Origin: CAZSLZ01 sp964607865
GTDB taxonomy: Bacteria > Vulcanimicrobiota > JAJTBE01 > CAZSLZ01
NCBI GenBank assembly: GCA_964607865.1
Contig: CAZSLZ010000050.1
Coordinates: forward strand, 1 to 19,717
DNA: 19,717 nt
Direction of reading: 5' to 3'
In this document: positions 15,132 to 19,717 of the stretch, piece by piece
Numbering within the stretch: position 1 is the first letter of the stretch
Layout of the letters: each line of letters starts with the position of its first letter
The notes under the pieces: generated by a model
Told to the model about the DNA's origin: nothing
Databases searched by the model: none
What the model saw: only the letters and a program-made list of their open reading frames with translations
Made by a program: the position numbers and the translations under genes

Positions 15132-16424
15132 ATGTATAAAGGTATTATCTTTGATCTATATGATACTTTAATTTATATGGACTGGGAAAAATTCAATAAT
15201 TATCGGCAACGTTTTGCCAATTTGATAGACCGGCCCCTGGAAGTAATTGAAGATATTTGGAAGAAATACCGGCCCAAACGGTTTACCGGAGAAATACCCA
15301 CTTTAACTGCAATGCTGGAATTGTTATTATCGGAATTAAAACTGGAAAAGAAGGATTTTAATATCAGGGAGCTGGAGAAACTGGAGATAGAGGCTCTTAC
15401 CGAATCTTTTCATCCTTACCCCGGTGTGGCAGAAATGCTGGATGAATTGAAAGAAAAAGGTTTTATTCTTGCTCTTTTAAGCAATACTTCTGCCAGTTCT
15501 GAAGAATTGGTAGCAAACCTGCCTTGGCTGGACAAATTTGACCACGTATTTCTGTCCCACAAAACCGGTTTTATGAAACCCCAGCCTCAGATATTTGAAA
15601 TGTCCACAGAAAAAATGGGCATAACAACAGCAGAAACAATTTTTGTGGGTGATGGTGGTTTTGACGAACTGGCAGGCGCCAATGAAGCTGGCCTGGCCAC
15701 TGTAAAAATTATCCAGAAATACCAGCATCCTTCTTTCAGAAGATCTCGTTTTTTTGATTATTCTGTGGACAGTATTGAAGCCCTGACGCCCAAAATACTG
15801 GAGATAAACCGGGGAGATGAACGCCCTGAACTGGACCGAGTCGAAATAAACAAACTGGAAGACAGGCTGAAGAAAAAAGATAAATTCACCTGGGAACATT
15901 GCCGCCGGGTTTCAAGATTAATAGAAAGATTTGCAGAAAATTTGGATTTCAATGAAAATGAAATTAGAGAATTGAAAATTGCCGGTTTGCTGCATGATCT
16001 GGGTAAGCTTGATGTTCCCGAAGAGATTTATGAGAAGATAGCCACCGGAGAGGCACTCACCCCGAAGGAACGAAAAAGAGTGAGAAAACACGCTGGGCAT
16101 ACAAAATATCTGGATAAATACAAAAATTTATCCAGAAACATAGGCGATGTTTTAAAATATCATCATGAGAGGTATGACGGGACCGGTTATCCCCATGGCC
16201 TTATTGGCGATGAGATTCCCCGGGGTGTAAGAATGCTGAGTATTGCAGATTATTATGATACCATTATTAACCCCCGGCCCTGGCAGGTGCCGGAAAAACA
16301 GAAGCCCCTGAACCGGGAAGATGCCATTAAGATTCTCATTGAGAAATCTCACACCCGGTTCGATCCTGAATTGGTTGTAAAATTCATTGACCTGGTGTTA
16401 AAAAATAATACTTTAGTCAAATAA
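15132..16424 (+). CDS. HAD-family phosphatase fused to an HD-GYP phosphohydrolase
   Basis: 430 aa with two catalytic domains. Residues 1-220 are a haloacid-dehalogenase domain: motif I FDLYDTL (7-13, Asp8 nucleophile), motif II LSNTS (116-120), motif III Lys149 in GFMKP, motif IV VGDGGFDE (172-179). Residues 250-430 are an HD-GYP domain: His256, HDLGK (288-292), H320 and H323, HHERYDGTGYP (344-354) and D373, so the metal ligands appear complete. HD-GYP proteins hydrolyse cyclic di-GMP or related cyclic dinucleotides; HAD domains dephosphorylate small molecules. I infer that one domain may act on the product of the other, or that the HAD domain senses a phosphorylated ligand. Start ATG with GAGGTG 7 nt upstream. 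Neither substrate can be fixed from sequence. Confidence 0.88.
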   Translation: MYKGIIFDLYDTLIYMDWEKFNNYRQRFANLIDRPLEVIEDIWKKYRPKRFTGEIPTLTAMLELLLSELKLEKKDFNIRELEKLEIEALTESFHPYPGVAEMLDELKEKGFILALLSNTSASSEELVANLPWLDKFDHVFLSHKTGFMKPQPQIFEMSTEKMGITTAETIFVGDGGFDELAGANEAGLATVKIIQKYQHPSFRRSRFFDYSVDSIEALTPKILEINRGDERPELDRVEINKLEDRLKKKDKFTWEHCRRVSRLIERFAENLDFNENEIRELKIAGLLHDLGKLDVPEEIYEKIATGEALTPKERKRVRKHAGHTKYLDKYKNLSRNIGDVLKYHHERYDGTGYPHGLIGDEIPRGVRMLSIADYYDTIINPRPWQVPEKQKPLNREDAIKILIEKSHTRFDPELVVKFIDLVLKNNTLVK

Positions 16425-16442
16425 AAAACATTAATTTCTATA

Positions 16443-16471
16443 TTGTAAAACATATTGAATAAGTTTATAAT
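16443..16471 (+). promoter_or_regulatory. Probable promoter of the XylR_N-V4R gene
   Basis: TTGTAA (16443-16448), a 17-bp spacer, and a perfect TATAAT (16466-16471), about 60 bp before the ATG at 16533. It separates this gene transcriptionally from the upstream HAD/HD-GYP gene; no hairpin terminator is seen between them. Confidence 0.55.
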
Positions 16472-16532
16472 ATTTCACAAAATTAGTTAATACATAGATA
16501 AGCTTTTAAATGATTTTTACAGGGGGAAGGAT

Positions 16533-17153
16533 ATGGATATAGAATCTTTTGATTTACGAAAAGAAATCAGATTTGACAGAAATAAGGGAATGGTCACCTT
16601 CCAGGAAAACAGGCTGGTTTTATTTGATGCCAATGCCATGGGGCTGCTACGGCAGAACCTGATTGATGAACTCGGTCTTGAAAAGGCCCGGCAGTTTTTT
16701 ATCAGATTCGGGTTTCAGAACGGTTATTCAGATTTTTTACAGGTAAAATTGAACTATAGTTTTAAAACCGAAGAAGAACTTTTTGTTATGGGGCCCAAAA
16801 TGCACAGTTGGGAAGGAATTGTGGGTGTTGAACTAACCGATTTGAAATTAAACCGTCAGGATGGAGAATTTTTCATGCGGGGCATATGGAAAAATTCTTA
16901 TGAAGCCCAACAGCATTTGTGTTTTAATGAGGTATCTGAAGATCCGGTATGCTGGTCTTTAATGGGTTATGCTTCGGGGTGGAGTACCGCCCTTATGGAA
17001 AAGCCCATAATGGTTTCGGAGATACAATGTGAAGGACAGGATAAAGAATACTGCATATTTGAGGGTAGATTTCTGAACGACTGGGACAATACGGAAACTT
17101 TGAAGCAATCTTTATTGCCTTTTTTCAAGCAATTGGCTCTTTTGGAGGGATAA
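16533..17153 (+). CDS. Stand-alone XylR_N-V4R ligand-sensing protein
   Basis: 206 aa. It matches the N-terminal sensor half of XylR/DmpR/PoxR aromatic-response activators. The XylR_N part spans about residues 10-110 (LVLFDANAMGLLRQNLIDEL, then FVMGPKMHSWEGIVGVE). The V4R part is about 115-180, with SYEAQQHL, EDPVCWSLMGYASGW and the Cys at 140, 166 and 174 that likely bind zinc in the family. The sigma-54 AAA+ and DNA-binding domains that follow in XylR are absent: the protein stops after a short helix. It may therefore sense a small molecule or bind another protein rather than activate transcription itself. Start ATG behind a GGGGGAAGG site. The next small gene begins 1 base after its stop, so the two are co-translated. 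Confidence 0.88.
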   Translation: MDIESFDLRKEIRFDRNKGMVTFQENRLVLFDANAMGLLRQNLIDELGLEKARQFFIRFGFQNGYSDFLQVKLNYSFKTEEELFVMGPKMHSWEGIVGVELTDLKLNRQDGEFFMRGIWKNSYEAQQHLCFNEVSEDPVCWSLMGYASGWSTALMEKPIMVSEIQCEGQDKEYCIFEGRFLNDWDNTETLKQSLLPFFKQLALLEG

Positions 17154-17154
17154 A

Positions 17155-17346
17155 ATGGGGATCAAGTTGATGAAGTATTATAAGCACATAAGAGATAAAA
17201 TGGGTTTAAGCGGAAAAATGAAATTGGCGGTGGAAACCAAGGTTCCTTCCAGCAAGGCAGCTATGGAAAAGGATAGCGATGACAAAATTAAGCTTTTCAG
17301 GGAAGCTATAGAAAAAATAACCGGCGAAAAGCCTCCTGATTTTTAA
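17155..17346 (+). CDS. Small basic protein of unknown function, partner of the V4R gene
   Basis: 63 aa. I do not recognise it. It has a basic N-terminal helix (MKYYKHIRDKMG), a Ser/Ala-rich centre and a charged helical C-terminal half ending KITGEKPPDF. There is no signal peptide or membrane segment. The GGAGGG site 5 nt before the ATG lies inside the end of the V4R gene, and the ATG is 1 base after that gene's stop, which supports real, coupled translation. A role as an adaptor or partner of the V4R protein is inference from position only. Confidence 0.65.
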   Translation: MGIKLMKYYKHIRDKMGLSGKMKLAVETKVPSSKAAMEKDSDDKIKLFREAIEKITGEKPPDF

Positions 17347-17407
17347 TTGGAAATAAATGAGTTAATAAATAGACTGGTATAAACGGGGTTTTTAACAAAG
17401 GAATTTT

Positions 17408-17436
17408 TTGACAAAGAGATAAATATCTGTTAAATT
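17408..17436 (+). promoter_or_regulatory. Promoter of the SRP RNA gene
   Basis: A perfect -35 TTGACA (17408-17413), a 17-bp spacer and TAAATT (17431-17436) with an extended -10 TGT before it. It is well placed upstream of the SRP RNA at about 17474 and implies a short 5' leader that would be trimmed. Confidence 0.65.
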
Positions 17437-17473
17437 GTTAAGGTTACTTTGTTCTTTAAAAAGATTATAAAGT

Positions 17474-17749
17474 TTGGCCGCGCTAAGACGGGGAGTTGGG
17501 GGTGCCCTCTACCTGCAGAACCCTCCATAGCAGGGTCGATGTCCATCTGAGGTGTTAATTGGTCGGGCCTGCCCGGAATAAGTGGTGTTGAAGGCCGGGC
17601 TCCTCGCAATGGGAACTTGTGAACCGGGTCAGAACGGGAACGGAGCAGCCCTAAGCAAGCACTTCTGTGTGCCGGGGAACTACCTGGCTGGAGCTAACTG
17701 TTCCGGTAACGCCGGTTGGTTAGCATCGAGGATTGGATGCGCGGCCATA
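17474..17749 (+). ncRNA. ffs: Large bacterial signal recognition particle RNA (Alu domain plus S domain)
   Basis: About 275 nt, the Bacillus-type long form rather than the ~110-nt 4.5S form. The ends pair perfectly: GGCCGCGC (17476-17483) with GCGCGGCC (17739-17746). The Alu-domain core GGTGCCCTCTACCTGCAGAA and ATAGCAGGGTCGA matches the conserved large-form sequence, as do AAGTGGTGTTGAAG and CAATGGGAACTTGTGAACC further on. The domain IV apical loop is GGTCAGAACGGGAACGGAGC followed by AGCC (17627-17650), holding the GGAA tetraloop and the GCAGCC 3' strand. It scaffolds Ffh for co-translational membrane targeting. The open frame at 17582-17767 is only a shadow of this RNA. The ends are set from the terminal helix and are approximate. 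Confidence 0.92.
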
Positions 17750-17755
17750 AGTTTT

Positions 17756-17784
17756 AAAGCCTGTTGAAAAACAGGCTTTTATTA
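17756..17784 (+). terminator. Rho-independent terminator of the SRP RNA
   Basis: AAAGCCTG (17756-17763), loop TTGAAAAA, CAGGCTTT (17772-17779), then TATTATA. The stem is strong but the T-run is short and broken, so some read-through into the flavoprotein gene 12 bp further on is plausible. Confidence 0.75.
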
Positions 17785-17795
17785 TAGGTAAAAAA

Positions 17796-19031
17796 ATGAA
17801 AAATTTTGACATTGTAATAACAGGCGCCGGCCCCGCCGGATTGATGGCTGCAGCAGTGGCTGCCGGTGCGGACAAAAAGACAGCCCTTATAGAAAAAAAT
17901 TCCAGGCCGGGAAAAAAACTGCTGTTGACAGGTGGAGGAAGATGCAACCTCGCCAACTATACCACCAATTTCCATGAACTGGTGGAACAATACGGAGAAA
18001 AGGGGAAGTTTCTATACTCGGGGTTTGACAGCTTCGGCCTGTTTCATACCCTGGATTTCTTTCATCAACAGGGACTCAGTACCATTACCGATGAACATAA
18101 CCGAATTTACCCTGAAACAGAAAAAGCCGGGGAAGTTCTCGATTTTTTCCTGAAACTGTTAAATCGCAACAATGTAACATTGATTTCCCGGCACCCGGTA
18201 ATAGATCTGGAAATTAAAAATAACCGTATAGAAACAATTGCAACAGAAAAAGGTTCAATAAATGCCCGGAGTGTTATCCTGGCTACCGGGGGCAAGTCAT
18301 ATCCCTCCACCGGATCCACCGGCGATGGTTACAAATGGCTGAAAAAAATGGGGCATACCCTGGTTCCTCCCAGGCCCGGCCTCTCCCCTTTTATTATAAA
18401 GAACGATCTGGTTTCTCAACTTCAGGGTATTTCCCTGAAAGATGTGGAAGTAACCCTGGAAAGTAACGGCAAGCCCATTAGCAATGAACAGGGAGATATA
18501 ATTTTCACCCATTTTGGAATCAGCGGGCCTGCTGCATTGAACCTCAGCAGATTCTGTCAGCCCGGGGAATCTTATTACATCAAACTCGATCTGTTACCCC
18601 ATTTCAACACCGAATTGTTAAAAGAAAAATTTGGAAAATTGGTTCGAGAGCATCCCCAAAAAAGCATTGTAAATTTATTAACAGAATTTTTATCCCGTAG
18701 GTTGGCAACTGTCTTGTTGAAATTAGCAAAAATTGAAGAGACTAAAACTTTTACCCTGGTAAGCTGCAGAAAACAAGCTGAACTTTTCAGCCTGGTAAAG
18801 AGTTTAAAATTTAAAGTTGAAAATATCAGCGGTTTCAAGAAAGCTATGATTACCAGGGGAGGGGTTGATTTAAAAGAAGTTGAGCCCGCCACAATGAAAT
18901 CTAAAATAATCGAAAATCTTTTTTTTGCAGGGGAAATTCTGGACCTGGACGGCCCTACCGGAGGTTTCAATTTGCAGATTTGCTGGACCACTGGTTTTCT
19001 GGCGGGAAAAAATGCTTCCAATTTAACTTGA
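17796..19031 (+). CDS. HI0933/BaiN-family FAD-dependent oxidoreductase
   Basis: 411 aa, standard length for the family. The FAD-binding dinucleotide fold opens with VITGAGPAGLMAA (residues 8-20), followed by the family signature GKKLLLTGGGRCNLAN (39-54). Further landmarks are IYPETEKAGEVLDFF, ILATGGKSYPSTGSTGDGY, TRGGVDLKEVEPATM and the C-terminal FFAGEILDLDGPTGGFNLQI flavin loop. Members are soluble flavoproteins; a few reduce unsaturated bile-acid intermediates, but most have no known substrate. ATG start with a weak AGG site. It begins 12 bp after the SRP RNA terminator and shows no clear promoter of its own, so it may depend on read-through. Confidence 0.93.
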   Translation: MKNFDIVITGAGPAGLMAAAVAAGADKKTALIEKNSRPGKKLLLTGGGRCNLANYTTNFHELVEQYGEKGKFLYSGFDSFGLFHTLDFFHQQGLSTITDEHNRIYPETEKAGEVLDFFLKLLNRNNVTLISRHPVIDLEIKNNRIETIATEKGSINARSVILATGGKSYPSTGSTGDGYKWLKKMGHTLVPPRPGLSPFIIKNDLVSQLQGISLKDVEVTLESNGKPISNEQGDIIFTHFGISGPAALNLSRFCQPGESYYIKLDLLPHFNTELLKEKFGKLVREHPQKSIVNLLTEFLSRRLATVLLKLAKIEETKTFTLVSCRKQAELFSLVKSLKFKVENISGFKKAMITRGGVDLKEVEPATMKSKIIENLFFAGEILDLDGPTGGFNLQICWTTGFLAGKNASNLT

Positions 19032-19096
19032 AATATCAATTATAATAGGAATAAATAATTGTTAATCAAAGAATATTTGAAAAAAGGATGGTTGAA

Positions 19097-19456
19097 ATGA
19101 AAAAATTCAGTTTAATTACAATAGGTTTATTATTACTGATTTTTATGTCCTGTTCATCCAGACAACCCGAGTCGCCCCAGGTTTCACCCACAACCGGGCA
19201 GGCTGAAACTGCAATTGATTATGATACCAGGGATGAGTTTCTGGAAGCTGTGAAAAGTGAAGATTTGGAAAAAGTTAAATCAATGATGAAAGAAAAGCCA
19301 AACTTACTGAAAGTGGAGGATGATTTTGGCTGGGCCCCGTTGATGCATGCAATAAAGGCCAAAAATCTGGAATTGGTCAAATATTTTACCGAGAAGGGAG
19401 CTGATTTGAACCATATAGACAAAGACGGTTTCACCCCGTTTCAGTTGGCGGCAAAA
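19097..19456 (+). CDS. Ankyrin-repeat lipoprotein, 3' part replaced at a probable chimeric join
   Basis: About 120 codons belong to this gene. The N-terminus MKKFSLITIGLLLLIFMSCS is a lipoprotein signal with Cys19 as the probable lipidation site. A linker rich in Pro, Ser and Thr follows, then ankyrin-like repeats: a degenerate one (DEFLEAVKSEDLEKVKSMMK), one reading DDFGWAPLMHAIKAKNLELV with EKGADLNH, and the start of a third (DKDGFTPFQLAAK). The protein would be anchored to a membrane and bind protein partners. ATG 19097 has AGGA about 8 nt upstream, and a possible -10 TATAAT lies at 19041-19046. The frame runs on without a stop into helicase sequence, where base composition changes sharply, so the true 3' end is probably lost. 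Confidence 0.8.
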
Positions 19457-19717
19457 CAGGCCCAGGCCGTGGTCTGGGCCGCCCGGCACAAGGTCATGGT
19501 CATCACCGGCGGGCCGGGCACGGGCAAAACCACCATTATCCGCGCGGTTCTCAAGATTTTTTCCCGGCTGGCGGTAAGAATCATGCTGGCGGCCCCCACG
19601 GGACGGGCCGCCAAGCAGATGAGCGCGGCCACCGGCCATCCGGCCAGCACCATTCACCGCATGCTCTCCTATAATTTTCAGAAAGGCGGATTTCAGAAAA
19701 ACGAAACCAATCCCCTG
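19457..19717 (+). CDS. RecD2-type DNA helicase fragment (Walker A region), open at window end
   Basis: 87 codons in frame with the upstream lipoprotein. They read QAQAVVWAARHKVMVITGGP, then GTGKTTIIRAVLKIF (Walker A, GGPGTGKTT), LAAPTGRAAKQMSAATGHPA (helicase motif Ia) and STIHRMLSYNFQKGGFQKNE. This is the core of a RecD/RecD2 superfamily 1 helicase, a DNA repair enzyme. Its N-terminal domains are absent and the C-terminus lies outside. By count, GC is 170/277 over 19441-19717 against 129/300 in the preceding 300 bases, and codons favour C or G in third position, unlike the rest of the window. It probably comes from another genome, perhaps a high-GC sulfate reducer of the kind whose RecD2 proteins resemble this segment. 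Confidence 0.85.

Noticed and set aside
17582..17767. A 61-codon open frame on the plus strand.
   Set aside because: It lies wholly inside the SRP RNA and its terminator; conserved RNA motifs explain the sequence.
1..19717. CRISPR arrays, tRNA or rRNA genes, insertion sequences and phage or defence genes.
   Set aside because: I saw no regularly spaced repeats, tRNA-like cloverleaf ends, transposase, integrase or recognised defence-gene motifs in any region.

Overview
The window looks like a bacterial chromosome segment of moderate-to-low GC from an uncultured, non-proteobacterial lineage, probably assembled from a metagenome. Reasons: type IV pilus genes (a prepilin and a PilT/PilU-type retraction ATPase), frequent TTG and GTG starts with strong Shine-Dalgarno sites, the large SRP RNA that includes an Alu domain, and a DUF512-der-plsY gene order reminiscent of Clostridia and related candidate phyla. 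I cannot assign a phylum; Riflebacteria- or Wallbacteria-like groups are only a guess.

Layout. (1) 1-2927, minus: a large multi-PAS sensor histidine kinase, cut by the window edge inside its phospho-acceptor H-box. (2) 3423-6928: accessory genes. These are a six-TM voltage-sensor/RCK ion channel with a non-canonical pore, a convergent type IV prepilin, a secreted NADase-type glycan-binding protein split by two compensating frameshifts, and a SAM methyltransferase. (3) 6929-7483: a gene-free stretch with a dispersed palindromic repeat and two terminators, one on each strand. (4) 14970-7484, minus: an eight-gene housekeeping operon, cmk - plsC - DUF512 radical SAM - der - plsY - pilT/U - unknown 233-aa gene - gatC, driven by a near-consensus extended -10 promoter and ended by a hairpin. 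It couples nucleotide and phospholipid synthesis, ribosome assembly, pilus retraction and tRNA amidation. (5) 15132-17346, plus: a HAD/HD-GYP fusion phosphohydrolase, then a stand-alone XylR_N-V4R sensor protein with a tiny downstream partner. (6) 17408-17784: a complete SRP RNA unit (promoter, RNA, terminator), followed immediately by an HI0933/BaiN-type flavoprotein. (7) 19097-19717: a lipoprotein with ankyrin repeats that runs in frame into a GC-rich RecD2-type helicase fragment. GC counted by hand jumps from 129/300 to 170/277 at this point, so the join is most likely a chimeric assembly junction.

No complete new defence or mobile system is visible. The most interesting items are the channel pore, the HAD-HD-GYP fusion, the basic tail on the DUF512 protein, the free XylR_N-V4R protein, the divergent SRP RNA apical loop, and the chimeric 3' end.
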